DNA of 64,000 nt. It comes from Blastomussa wellsi (Eukaryota > Cnidaria > Anthozoa > Scleractinia > Plerogyridae). Each line of letters starts with the position of its first letter. Positions within the stretch are counted from its first letter, which is position 1. A program made the translations under genes and the position numbers. The DNA lies in contig OX393570.1 in assembly GCA_947652115.1 (NCBI GenBank), forward strand, positions 21,036,675-21,100,674, written 5' to 3'. Under the pieces are notes generated by a model. It saw only the letters and a list, made by a program, of their open reading frames with translations, had not been told where the DNA came from and did no database searches. Below are positions 1 through 11,019 of the stretch, piece after piece.

Positions 1-485
1 CAAAGTGTTACGTTGTAGTTGATAATTTTGAATCTGTTTTGTTTTGTTTTTCTCATACAAACCTTTGTAAATTCAAACCATAATATGTAACACAACACTT
101 TCATAACACCAGTCACGTTTCACATATAATTTGTGCAATGGTGAGTGATTTTCGAATTTTATTGATTGGCTGAACTAATCATTAACTATAAATAGATTAT
201 TATTGATTTTTATTGATTAAATTGATTGAAATCAACGATTGATTTTCATTGATTGGAAATTGTCGGGCTTCTCAGTACCACGCAGTAAAAAGGGATGGCC
301 GAGAACGTCCCTCTCGGCCATTCAGTTTAGCCATCACCCCACCCCCCCAGGATTGACCAGCATTGTACTACCATTGTTTATGTGCCGCGTTCACGGTTCT
401 ACAAAGCACACCAACACAAGCAAATGAATTATCGATAAAGTGTTCGGGCATTCTACAAGAAATCCATCAGCATAACTTACCATAG
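1..485. other. intergenic, upstream of PEX19
   Basis: No gene seen. The stretch is AT-rich. Between about 160 and 255 it holds a run of degenerate attgatt-type repeats, read on both strands, which looks like a decayed simple or foldback repeat. The short open frames here have no recognisable domain. The part next to 486 should contain the distal PEX19 promoter, but I see no convincing TATA box. Confidence 0.5.
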
Positions 486-636
486 CTGGGAATGTTCTCA
501 AATACCTCAGGTAGTTTACACGTGAAAAGTTCTGAACGAACAACTTGCTCATTTCTCGATTTTCGCAATCCGCGCGGTCAAATTTTCAGCAGAAGACTGG
601 CACTAGCGCTAATTTATCCGCTGGCAGCAACATGGG
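486..636 (+). repeat. duplicated PEX19 upstream segment, copy 1
   Basis: This ~150-bp segment directly upstream of the PEX19 start codon recurs almost unchanged at 2276-2428 inside intron 1. It spans the probable core promoter and 5' leader. The copies differ at scattered single bases, for example gaacgaa against gtacgaa. See the partner copy for the likely origin. Confidence 0.85.
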
Positions 637-646
637 CTCATAAAAC

Positions 647-3600
647 ATGGCGGATCGAAGTTCGAAGGAACTTCAGAGAATAAGCAATGACGATGAGTTA
701 GATGAGCTGCTAGATAGTAAGTGTTTTTTGGTGTTTGCTATGATTTCAGTGGATTTTTGTCCGTTTGCAGAGATGACAGAACTCAGAGTGCTAATGATTG
801 CTTTCTAGAAAGGTTTTAGTACGACACAAAACTCTTGCCCAATATAAGGCAAGAAAAAACATGCGTAGGAATATCAATTTGTGCATAAATTGTTCTTAAT
901 AAGCCCTAGCCTAAACAGTTTTCTGCCGTTTAAAACCTTAAATTCTCAAGAGAGACGGGTAATAGCTGAATCGATCTTCGGCGTGGATCTTTGCCTTTTT
1001 CCGTACAATCCTTTAAAATCTTGGCGTACATTCGGGGATTTTTCGGCGTGAGCTTCTCATGGAATGGACCTTGGTATCACATCACCAAATTCTTATAATT
1101 AGAATTAATTTTAAGATAAAAATTTTGACAAGCGCGCAGGAGAATTCGTATTTTGAGCAGCAATTGTTGCTCGTTTTTAGCTCGGGCAGGGTTGACATGG
1201 TGAGGGAAAAGTCATCAAATTTTGAAACAGGTAAGGGAAATTAAAATGTTTGGCAAAGTCATATACCTGCCAACAATTTCTTATCCAAAGCGGTGAGACC
1301 TTTTACCCCAGAGGAGCCTGGATTTCCAAAGATGTAACAATGATTTCTGAACATTTCGAATGTGGACGAAGATTGTGTGGTTCCAGAAAATATCCATACC
1401 CCCACCACGGAGGGAATTGGAAATTCCAGAGGGGTGTGGGGTCAAAGGCCCAGGAAATTCCTGAGGGGATGGGGGGCTGTCGGTGAAATTGCATTTCCAG
1501 ATGGTCAAGATCGATACAGTGCAACCTCTATTCAAAATCGCTTCTTACCTACTCTGCAGAGATTTCAAATGGTCAAAATAGTGACCTAGGTTTTTGATAC
1601 ACAATCGTAATACATTTAAAACAGGTTTCCTTTCTCCTGAAAGCAAATTGGAAGCAAAAAAGTTCACATAAATCCTCCATTTTGTTCGTAGATGACCGTA
1701 GATGCAACACTTGTTACCAGTCTACCGAATGTCGCATGTTTTTGACCGCAATGCACTGGTGACTAGCCTTGTTTGTTTCTCACGTTCGATCAAAAGAAAG
1801 TCATTCTTGTAAGCGAAAAGTTTCTTCTTTGATAGTGATGAAAGTGATGTTATGATTTCTGGAACCATGAATATCTCGTTCTTGTTATTTCTAGCTGTTC
1901 GTCTGTAATTTTCCTCTTAAAGGTTTCCGATGACCTTCCACAGACCAGAAAGATAGCGGCCTCTGGAACGAGATTAGTGTCCCAGCGACTCATTCCCAGT
2001 GTCTTTGCTTTCAAAAATCAGAAATTTCAAGAAAAGAATCGTTATTCGTTTCTCGCATTGTTTGGAGTTACATATATTTTTAATTGTGTTACTTAGATAT
2101 ATCGCAGCTCACATTTTCCATACAGGCGTGAGAATTTGGTTTGTAGGCGTGAGATCAAAGTTTTCAGCTCGCAAGCGTGAGACTCACGTGAGAGTTGGCA
2201 GGTATAAAGTCAGTGAAAAGTGAGGGAATTTTATTTCCTTTGAGAAAAACATGGTGTAAAACAATTGATTTGATACTGGGAATGTTCTCAAATACCTCAG
2301 GTAGTTTACACGTGAAAAGTTCTGTACGAACAACTTGCTCATTTCTCGATTCTCGCAATCCGCACGGTCAAATTTTCAGCAGAAGACTGGTACTAGCGCT
2401 AATGTATCCGCTGGCGGCAACATGGGCAGTTTCATCTTTGATAGTGATGTTATGATTTCTGGAACCCATGAATATCTCGTTCTTGTTATTTCTAGCTGTT
2501 CGTCTGTAATTTTCCTCTTAAAGGTTTCCGATGACCTTCCACAGACCAGAAAGATAGCGCCCTCTGGAACGAGATTAGTGTCCCAGCGACTCATTCCCAG
2601 TGTCTTTGCTTTCAAAAATCAGAAATCTCAAGAAAAGAATCATTATTCGTTTCTCGCATTGTTTGGAATTACATATGTTTTTAATTGTGTTAGATATATC
2701 GCAGCTCACATTTTCCATACAGGCATGAGAATTTGGTTTGTAGGCGTGAGATCAAAGTTTTCAGCTCGCAAGCGTGAGACTCGCGTGAGAGTTGGCAGGT
2801 ATAAAGTCAGTGAAAAGTCAGGGAATTTTATTTCCTTTGAGAAAAACATGGTGTAAAACAATTCATACTGTTCAAGTGATGTGTGCAATATTTACAAAAT
2901 GTGGCCTGGGCACCTGAAATAACTAATAAAAGTGTTAACAGGGGCATGCAGCCAGGTAAAATAACCCTCTCCATTTTGTATCAGTCATTGGAAGATGCAT
3001 TCAGTAAAGTACAGCAAGGTGTCCTAATGAGTTCTGTCACAAAGTTATTAACATTAATTGTTTAAAAACAGACAAGTAACCAGGGACTGGGTAAGACATA
3101 TAGGGTTCTCAATAAGATTTGAAGTATGCGGAGATATTTTGAAAGTAGACGGCACTGGGGGTCCTTTTTTAAGGTGGTTCAAAACAGTTTCCAGCACTTT
3201 CAAAGACTTAGAATTTGATGGGTCATTATAACCACTCTTTATCAGTTGCTGCTACAATCATGGTATCAAAAAGCTGCCCAATCATTGGTGAACACGTTGT
3301 TATCATTTTCGTCACATAGTGGGTTACCATAGAAACCATATGACCTGCTAAAAACACCCTTAAATTTAGCTTTAACTGCTAATAACTCAAAAACGAGCTT
3401 GGTGACCCCCATTTTTTATTATCGAATTTTGATAATCATGATAAGATGCAACTGTTTGCAAAGTTTAAAAAAATTCTGTGAAGGGGATCAGAGCCACCTT
3501 AAATTTCGAAAATGGTAAAAATTGTAAATTGCAGCTGGAGAAAATTTTTAAGTAGCCGGCGATATCACCAGTCGCCGGCACTTATTGACAACCCTGGACG

Positions 3601-6600
3601 TAATTGAAAAGGCGATCTCTGGTTAAAAAAAATTAAAATCTCTTTTTGACCTCAAGGTGCTCTTGAAGATTTTGGCAAAACAACTCCATCAACTACCAAA
3701 CAGACCTCAGGAAATGAGTCACAGAATGGCGCTGAATCATTAGACTCTACCGAGAAAACTGAAATCAAAACTAAAAACTGTAGCAGAACAACACTGAAAA
3801 CTGAAGCAAGCACTACTGCAGCAAGTTCATCTCAAGATGCAGCTGATCATGCTCGATTGGAAGCCAATCATGGACAGATAGCAGGTCTTGAGGAGTTAGG
3901 AAATGCTATGAAGACAGTGCTAGGAAATGAACCTGAATTGCTGGCTCAGCTGGAACAGTTTGCTCAGGCCGCAGCTAATGCTGATCAAGGTAAGTTTCTT
4001 TCTTCTGCTCAAAGTCTTCTTTCTTCTGCTCAAAGTCTTCTTTCTTCTGCTCAAAGTCTTCTTTCTTCTGCTCAAAGTCTTTGTTCTTCTGCTCAAATTC
4101 TTCGTTCTTCTGCTCAAAGTCTTCTTTCTTCTGCTCAAAGTCTTCTTTTTTCTGCTCAAAATGCTCAACATTTTCAACAGAGATTCACAGAATGAATGCA
4201 CAGTTTTTGGAGGAAGTAGTTTTTTTTTGCAATGTTCTTTTTGCTTTCAAGGCTAATTTTTGTGAAAATTATGCTTGCACTTGTAAAAGAAAGTACTGTG
4301 CTTGCATTCTTGCAAAGACCAAATTCATGTTTGATATTCCTAGTTTTCCCAGCTAGAGGTTTGCTTCTTTTGTTCGACCTCAGATAATCCATCAGCATTG
4401 GCTGATCTTGAAGCTAACCTTGCTAGAACCATGGATGATTTGGCTCAAAATGCTAAAGACTTGGAGGTAATAATTATTAATAAGTGTTTCAGAATGTAAA
4501 TTCTCTTAGCCATTTAATATATTAATTTGTTTTAATTTTCTACAAGACACTCACTCACAGGTAAAAACCTTTCCAAGAAATATCTATGTTAACAAAAGGG
4601 ACGATTGATGATAAATCTGAGACTTTTCAAGATGACAAGACTGGTCTATTTTCTGTTTGCCCAAGATGATATTGGCTTTGCAAAAGAAATTGAGATGTCA
4701 GTATGGCTCCATAGAAACAAAGGACACTGCAAAATCTGTAACATTTACTAAAATTCTGCGAGATGAATATTTTTTTGAAGGGCCCCTAACAATGTGTTGT
4801 GTAGTTACAGAAATTATCCATACTCCCCCACAGAAGGGATCGGAAATTCCTGGGGGGTGGGGGGTTCTCAAAGACCAAAGTGCTTATCGTTTGAGGAATA
4901 CCGAAAACAAACTAGTTCTTCCACAACCTCACACTGATTACCTGAAGAGAAGTTTTTCATACAGTGGAGCTCAGTTGTGGAACAACTTACCCGCAGAATT
5001 AAGACAAGCGACTTCCTTAAGCGAGTTTAAGACAAAACTGAGTCGCCACAGTTTTAAGTAAATTTTTAATAATTCTTAAGCAAAATTTTTAAGTATATTT
5101 TTTGAACACGGCCTCCATGTAAAGCAGTTTTTATTCTTTTGTCTTTTATACCTTTTTGTAGCTAGGAAGATAGGTAGTTAGTTAATTACCATAAATACTT
5201 CTAAATAAGCTGATGGAAATACCGTGTATAAATAAAGTTATCTTATCTTATCTTATCTCAAAAAAATGTAAAGAAATGTGTGAAGTTTACTTGGAATTTC
5301 CTGAGGGGTGGGGGTCTTGTAAAAAAAATCCCTTCTGTGGGGGAGGTATGGATATTTTATGGAAGTACTTCACAATCATATTTTCATTGCCGTTGTAAGT
5401 ATTAATTGTTTAAAAATTTAAGTCTGATAAATACTTTTGGCTTTTCTTTATGGTATTTAACACTTCTTTACAGAACTGTACTCCTGCAGGACCTTTAAAT
5501 GAAGATTTCTTTAAGGCCATGTCTGAAATGAACCTTGGTGGTGACAGTGATGACGAGTTGGACTTCCTGCCATTGATGCAGGGAATGATGCAGAACTTGC
5601 TCTCTAAGGACGTCCTTTATCCTGCATTGAAAGACTTGAAAGAAAAGGTATCTACTCCAACGAAGGGCTAACGCTCGAAATATCAGCTCTTGAATCTCTT
5701 TACGGTGGCCAATTCACATTATCAACCCAGTTGATAAAACCAAATTATATTGTCAGTTGTACTTCCCACCGACGCAGCACCCTCTATCTACTATAGCTAC
5801 TGGTTTCCATGGAACTGAATGTTAAACATAGAAAACCAACACTAATTGTTTAAACTCACAGTTGGTTTAGCGATATAGTGGATTGGGCATCTGCCATGGT
5901 TTTAATCAAGGTTTGTAAAATGGGTGTCCAAACTTTTTTCTTGTCATTGGGTGCAACCAACCCAGGTAGGGGGAGAGGTGGGTATGGGAATCCAACTTTT
6001 CTATTTCACATTGGGTTCCGCTAACCTGGGTTGGGATGGATTTGGGTACCCAACTTTTCTATTTCACATTGGGGGCCACTAACCTGGGTTGGGATGGATT
6101 TGGGTACCCAACTTTTCTATTTCACATTGGGTGCCGCTAACCTGGGTTGGGATGGATTTGGGTACCCAACTTTTCTATTTCACATTGGGTGCCGCTAACC
6201 TGGGTGGGGGCTGCATTCTGGGAACAAAATATTGGGGTGGTTGTCCTGGATGCCTGGGTATACATTTGGCTAAAATTAACCCGTTATCTGCTGTCATGAG
6301 TTTAAATTTTGAGTTAGGCTTTATGAACTACATAACTGATCCATCTTAATTTTTTGGTGAGATCATGCAGCCTGGCTGTACACAGCAAGCTTTGTTACAA
6401 CTCAGATAATCAATCTATATCCTTGAACAGGAATGCTAATCATGATCGTCATATTGCTATCATCAAAGGGGCCATTGAACAACCCTATACATTGATTTCA
6501 AAGAAGGCAAATTCAGTGATACAATTAATTTTTCTGTTAAAAGATTTGTTCAAACAAGACACCAGATCAGACAAAACTAATTGTGAGGTCAGATGTTGTA

Positions 6601-8551
6601 ATATTATTACAATTCTGCTCAGTAATGTGTTGTCAGGGCAAAACTTTGGCATTTTGGAAGGCAAAAAAAATTCACACTCTGCCCGACTGGTTGGGATTTC
6701 ATGGGACATTGGCAAAGTTTGGTCAGTCATTGTCAGTCCGATGTCCAACTGCTATTTGTAGCCCTGGCATTGAGGTGTTTTGACAAGTGTCACGGCCTAT
6801 CTAGTAAACTGCATTCTCTGATGTCTTAGCTAGTTGCTCTAGACCAGGCAGGTAAAGTGACATAAGTGGTAGCCAGAGGACAGGTGTACCTAAGTTGCAA
6901 GTGCATGCAATAATACAACATGGAGACCACAGCAAGGGCAACTACGAGTACGAGATTTCACTTGAAGTTCTTTCACTTGTACTCACAAAATAGCCTCACC
7001 AGGAAACGTCATTTACCTTTTCATCAGCGACAAAGTTAGCACAGTCCTTTTCATTGAGGGCAGTTAGGCTTGTCCTGATCGCAAAATGATAAGGCTACTA
7101 ACATTTTGATAACTTGTTTCCGCTACTACGACATTCTCACTGAAACTCGTAGTGGCGAAAACAAGTTATCAAAATGTTAGTAGTTTTATCATTTTGCAAT
7201 CAGGCAAAGCCCAACTGCTTTTATCATACCTCTAGTACCCAGCATGGTTGGAGGGGAATAAAGCCTCCTTGCCGTCAGAGGAACTGGGCCGCTATAGCAG
7301 ACAGTACAATCTGGTTTGCGGAGTTTGTTCAGAATACGAGGCTGAGAAATCAGATGACTCTGATGAAGTCAAGAAAAAGAGATTTGAAAAACTTCTAAGT
7401 CTTATGCAACAGGTAAGAAAAGTGTATCTGATGACACAAAATCTAAATGGAAAAGCCTTGGACATACAGTCAATCTTGACTAACTTAGACTCAAGAATTA
7501 GAACAAATTTTATTAAATATTATTGTATTAAAAAAACTATAATTATAATTGGATTTTGGCAATGTCCAGGCTAGGAATCTTTGAGAAGTTTCAGTCATCC
7601 ATGTACATGTAAAAGCATTGATCTTGCATTGTGTGAATACAAGGATGGATGCATCTCAATGCTAAAAATACATTTTTTCACCATACTATATCATAATAGG
7701 CCATTTCCGAGTTCCCTTGAGCCTCTATTTCAAAGCGAGTCTAAGTGCGAAAGTTTTGTGATGGTAATTAGTTTTGCTTTCCATATGAATGAAAACTCAT
7801 TTTCATTACAAAGACTTTGCATTTAGACTCGCCTTGAAATAGAGGCTCAAGCGAACTTGGAAATGACCTATTGATGGAATATGCATGTAACAGTCCAGTT
7901 CTGATACAAAGTATCAATTTAAAATTCTTACTTGAGTCCAAGGCTTGGGGAATAAAACAATCAGATATCACATGAAATCTGTGGGATGAATATATTTTAT
8001 TTTTTGTTACTGTTCATTATGCCCAATTGTCATCTTTTTCATGGATTGAGCATGACATGTTATCCATTAATTATAATGAGCTGGCTCACAAGAACCTAAA
8101 AATTATTTGTGACTTCAATTTATTTTTTAGATGCAAGAATGTGGACAACCACCATCAGATCTTGTTGGAGAAATGGTAAATAGATGAAACCATAGGCATA
8201 CAAGCAACACTTCTCAAGCAAAATGCTCAGGATTTCGGCAACAGCAGTTGGATTTTTGGGTGGTTGTATACTGGTTTAATTCCAATGCATTTGCAATTAT
8301 TGTATTTTTTCAGATAGGGAGGTTACAGCCCACCCCCCACCCCAGCCCGAAGGTGCCTGTATGCCTTATGGATCAAACTTACTTTCTTGCATTAGGACCA
8401 TCAGACAGTTTTAAATGCATCTTAGCCAATTTTTTGCTGATAATTTTGCACTTTTCCTTCTTAGCCTGCAGGCTTTGCTGGGCCCCTTCCTGAGATGCAT
8501 GAGCCAGCAGAAATACCTGATGAGCTAAAAAAAGAGTGCAAAGTGACATAG
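647..8551 (+). CDS. PEX19: PEX19, peroxisomal membrane-protein import receptor
   Basis: PEX19 binds newly made peroxisomal membrane proteins in the cytosol and delivers them to PEX3 on the peroxisome. Seven coding exons join without a phase error: 647-716, 3657-3989, 4384-4466, 5474-5647, 7236-7412, 8131-8175 and 8465-8551, giving 322 residues (human is 299). Features seen: an acidic N-terminus with DELDELLD then SALEDFG, matching the PEX3-binding start of the family; a low-complexity S/T linker; the block LPLMQGMMQNLLSKDVLYP, which is diagnostic of PEX19; KKKRFEKLLSLMQQ; and a C-terminal CKVT, which fits a CaaX farnesylation box with Cys four residues from the end. The start ATG follows a short leader and is the first in frame. 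Intron 1 (2.9 kb) holds a partial duplicate of the upstream region, and a MITE abuts the exon 4 donor. Gene identity is very sure; exact exon edges are by eye. Confidence 0.95.
1374..1500. mobile_element. MITE-like element with GC-rich inverted arms
   Basis: Arms with tccatacccccaccacgg and ggaaattcc-type blocks recur at 4795-4862 and, inverted, at 5288-5375. It is a short non-autonomous repeat in PEX19 intron 1 with no coding capacity. Confidence 0.5.
1830..2265 (+). repeat. intron 1 segmental repeat, copy 1
   Basis: About 435 bp that reappear at 2436-2862 with few changes, starting near tgatagtgatg and ending at gagaaaaacatggtgtaaaa. It contains no exon. It forms one half of a direct duplication in PEX19 intron 1. 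Confidence 0.85.
2276..2862 (+). repeat. second copy: PEX19 promoter segment fused to intron repeat
   Basis: 2276-2428 copies 486-636 and 2436-2862 copies 1830-2265, now almost touching. The simplest reading is a tandem duplication of 486-2265 followed by loss of the ~1.2 kb between the two blocks, which removed the duplicate of exon 1. The copy could act as a downstream promoter without a coding first exon. Confidence 0.8.
3097..3600. mobile_element. non-autonomous element with a nested MITE
   Basis: The outer ends agggttctcaataag (about 3101) and cttattgacaaccct (about 3582) form terminal inverted repeats. Inside, ttaaggtgg (about 3170) and ccaccttaa (about 3495) delimit a second element whose sequence, including the motifs around gttaccatag and ctaataactc, recurs inverted near 46730-46920. 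This suggests one MITE inserted into another. Confidence 0.6.
3996..4168 (+). repeat. 21-bp tandem repeat after PEX19 exon 2 donor
   Basis: About eight copies of a 21-bp unit built on tcttctgctcaaagtcttct begin 6 bases after the exon 2 splice donor. Because 21 is a multiple of three, the PEX19 frame stays open through the array as SSAQSLL repeats and closes only at 4195. Retention of this part of the intron would therefore give an extended, truncated protein. Confidence 0.85.
4790..5378. mobile_element. MITE interrupted by a LINE fragment
   Basis: The left arm (4795-4862) and inverted right arm (5288-5378) belong to the same family as the element at 1374-1500. The arms flank a retrotransposon 3' end, so the LINE probably inserted into an existing MITE in PEX19 intron 3. 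Confidence 0.55.
4862..5260 (+). mobile_element. LINE 3' end (reverse transcriptase tail)
   Basis: The frame 4657-5061 ends in residues typical of the C-terminus of non-LTR retrotransposon polyproteins of the L2/CR1/Jockey kind, with QLWNNLPAELR and a terminal SFKTKL-like stretch (LSEFKTKLSRHSFK). It is followed by a 3' tail and a ttatcttatctt short repeat at 5239-5257, as in elements that end in a microsatellite instead of poly(A). Only the last ~60 residues remain, so it is a dead 5'-truncated copy. Confidence 0.7.
5654..5770 (-). mobile_element. foldback MITE half, copy 1 of family F1
   Basis: It carries the family core cgaagggctaacgctcgaaa and ends near caacccagttgataaaacc. The same family occurs at 18590-18745, 28725-28975, 36075-36330 and 49690-49760. 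This copy starts about 7 bases after the PEX19 exon 4 donor (gtatct at 5648). Confidence 0.8.
5940..6215 (+). repeat. 58-bp tandem repeat
   Basis: Successive starts at about 6007, 6065, 6123 and 6181 give a 58-bp period, each unit beginning cacattggg and holding ctaacctgggttggg. A decayed unit lies before 6007. It sits in PEX19 intron 4. Confidence 0.85.
7076..7203. mobile_element. palindromic MITE
   Basis: gcaaaatgataaggctacta on the left is mirrored by tagtagttttatcattttgc on the right around a centre near 7135, giving a hairpin of about 60 bp per arm. It ends about 30 bases before the PEX19 exon 5 acceptor. Confidence 0.75.
7698..7872. mobile_element. MITE with inverted termini, family F2
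   Basis: taggccatttccgagttccc at the left is mirrored by aacttggaaatgaccta at the right, with gagcctctatttcaa inside both arms. A related element is at 47405-47582. Confidence 0.75.
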
Positions 8552-8816
8552 CCGTGAAACATCAATTTAAAAAATATATATATATATATATAATTTGACC
8601 ATGTTGAGGTCATAAGCCATAGATTACAATTTGTAATTATAATTTTTTCTGGAGTGCTAAACCAAAAGCAAATGGCATGTCTTGGTGATGATTCAAGTGA
8701 CAAGTAGGCAGATGGATTAAAAGGTGTGAAAATAATAATTATTAATTATTTTAAATTAAATCAGCACATCTGATTGGCTATAATATTATGTCGAAAAATC
8801 ATGGTAAAAAAAAAAC

Positions 8817-8822
8817 AATAAA
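8817..8822 (+). terminator. candidate PEX19 poly(A) signal
   Basis: An AATAAA hexamer lies about 266 bases after the PEX19 stop codon. It is the first canonical signal downstream. The context is A-rich, so a chance match is possible. Confidence 0.4.
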
Positions 8823-8829
8823 AAAGTGA

Positions 8830-10600
8830 CATCAAAAACCCTTTTTTATACCGTTTGCCTAAGGCCCCTTAATTCTACCACAAATTTTAGCATTGTGCTA
8901 GGTGCCTATCTAAAATTTTTGTGCATTTCAGATAGTGTCATATTTATAAAATGTTACAAATTGATAGCCAAAATAGAAAAAAGTTGTTCAAAATGAATTT
9001 TTAAGTGTCTTATTTTCAATTTGCATTTCAAAATTCACGCTTTTTGTGTGTGGGTCAACAAGATCCGGCAAACTAATTTGAAAAATAACTGCCGCTATTT
9101 CTGCGGCCTATCAATTGTTCTTTTGCCTACTTCCTACACAGACCATTAGTAAAGAATAAATTCAAGGGGTTTGAGTGGGCAAAAAATGGGCTCATCCTTT
9201 GTTTAAACCTGTGAAGATCACCAGCGACAATAAACAGAAAATGATCACAAGAAATCAAAGAATTGAAAACAAGAACAGGAAAACAATAGCTCCAAACCAA
9301 AGAAAAATGACAAAGGTTCTTACCCCATGAAGGAAAACCACAAAAAGGTGAATCATGGAGGTGGTGGTGAAGGGAGTAGAGGCTTTAAATGTTTGCTCAA
9401 GCCCAATCTTTTCTTCACTCACACACCCTAGCTTACAACTCTGCCTGCCATGTAGGTTACACGATCCAGGGTAATCACAGCTTCCCATTATGGATGTTTT
9501 TAGCAGCTGAGTGAAATAGGGTGTCCTTAAACGCAGCTGTGTGAGAGGCGAGGGTAATCCTAGCCTGGTCGAATACTGACAGAGCTACCTTAAGCAAAGT
9601 TTACCTTCAGTTGGTAACAAAACATTTTGAGGACTGAGTGATTGTAAAATAATGAAGTAGGTGATATCATTTTATTACATGTAAATCTGTAATAAATGAA
9701 ATTAATTTTTGTCCAAAGCAGTCGTTATCTGCCTGCAGATTGGTTGACACTTAGTGTCAAGAGTTGGGGTTTCTTGTGGAGTGAACTTTATTATGGTTTT
9801 ATCTCAAGTCAAGCTTAATTATGGGATCTCCCCACCACAAACCAACAAAACCAGTGGGAAACAGTTACCCACATTTTTACCTTGTTGTACGGCTGTTCTA
9901 CCTCTGCACAGGTATTTCCCCGACTCCATAATGGCGATATTAGCCAGTCTGATGAGACTGGGTGTGGCCTGGCTTTTGTTTTGGGACAACCAGGGACTCA
10001 AGCCACAGTGCGAGTCCACAGTGATCACGGGAAAGGTGTGAAAAATTTCTCCAGGTCCTCACTGTTTACTGATGGAACTTGAAGCAAGTCTATGAAGTCC
10101 TGCAAGCTGTGTAACTTATAATAATTTTTATTTTCCAGAAAACTGACAGCCTGAATTTTGGGTTCTGCTACTTTACACGCGTTAACAGAGAAAATTTAGG
10201 GAGAATGTTTATCTTGTCCCCAACCCCATAATGATCAGAGCATGTAAAAGTCGGGGGGGGGGGGGGGGGTCCTCACAAAGCCTTGCAAAGTAGGACAAGG
10301 TTGTCTGCAGTCACAGCAACTTGCTGGACTGATCTCTGCCTCTGTGGACAAGTGCTGTGTTGTCCAAATTGTTGGAACTGATTATTTTGTGCAGCTACCT
10401 CTGCATCGGGTAAGTGCAAGCAACATACAATTCGTTTGACAAAAGAATGCTTCTTTGCACAACCCAGTCATGGCACAAACAATAAAACCTGTAGCTTGCC
10501 GACCAGTAAGCTGTTATTTTGGACCTCGAGACTGGGCCTTGCAAAAGGAGTATTAACTTTAGTCAAATCAGTTTTCAAAAGACCTTGAGATCAAAACAAT
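8830..10600. other. intergenic between PEX19 and ferritin A
   Basis: The two genes point toward each other. No exon with a recognisable product was found. A poly(G) run lies at 10253-10270. Open frames here are short and lack domains. Confidence 0.5.
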
Positions 10601-10875
10601 TATTAAACACACCATTTCAATTTTTAATGTCCTTTAATGTTCAACCTTTGACACATACATGGGCAATTTTTACTCAGCTGTCAATACTGTTTTAAAATCC
10701 AGTCATATATTCACACCAACACCTCAGAGCATAAAGCAATTCTACCTTGAAAAACCAAGCAACTTTAGTAATTAAAAAAACAATAAGATAAACTTGAAAT
10801 TAAAAGTCAAATCCTGTTAAATCGAACGACTACAGCGCATCAGGTTGAAGAGAAACTGTCACAATGGCTGACAGC

Positions 10876-11019
10876 CTAGTCATCTTTGAGGGTCAGCTTG
10901 TCAAACTGGTATTCACCCAGTCCAGGGCCAACACGCTTCAAATTAGTGACATAATCAGAGAACTGCTTGATGGATTCAACTTGCTCCCCAAGGAATTCTT
11001 CCTCAATGAAGTCCATCAT
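10876..11019 (-). CDS. ferritin A distal last exon
   Basis: It encodes 47 residues plus stop, beginning [14 protein letters not shown] directly after the acceptor AG. This is the second half of helix D plus helix E of ferritin. The spacing from the exon start to the Gln equivalent to human Q141 equals that of human H chain and of ferritins B and C, so this exon looks like the ancestral one. It ends [11 protein letters not shown]. Confidence 0.88.
   Translation of the reverse strand: MMDFIEEEFLGEQVESIKQFSDYVTNLKRVGPGLGEYQFDKLTLKDD

Noticed and set aside
3920..4256. Frames with LLKVFFLL or SRRKKTL repeats
   Set aside because: Other-frame readings of the 21-bp tandem array in PEX19 intron 2.
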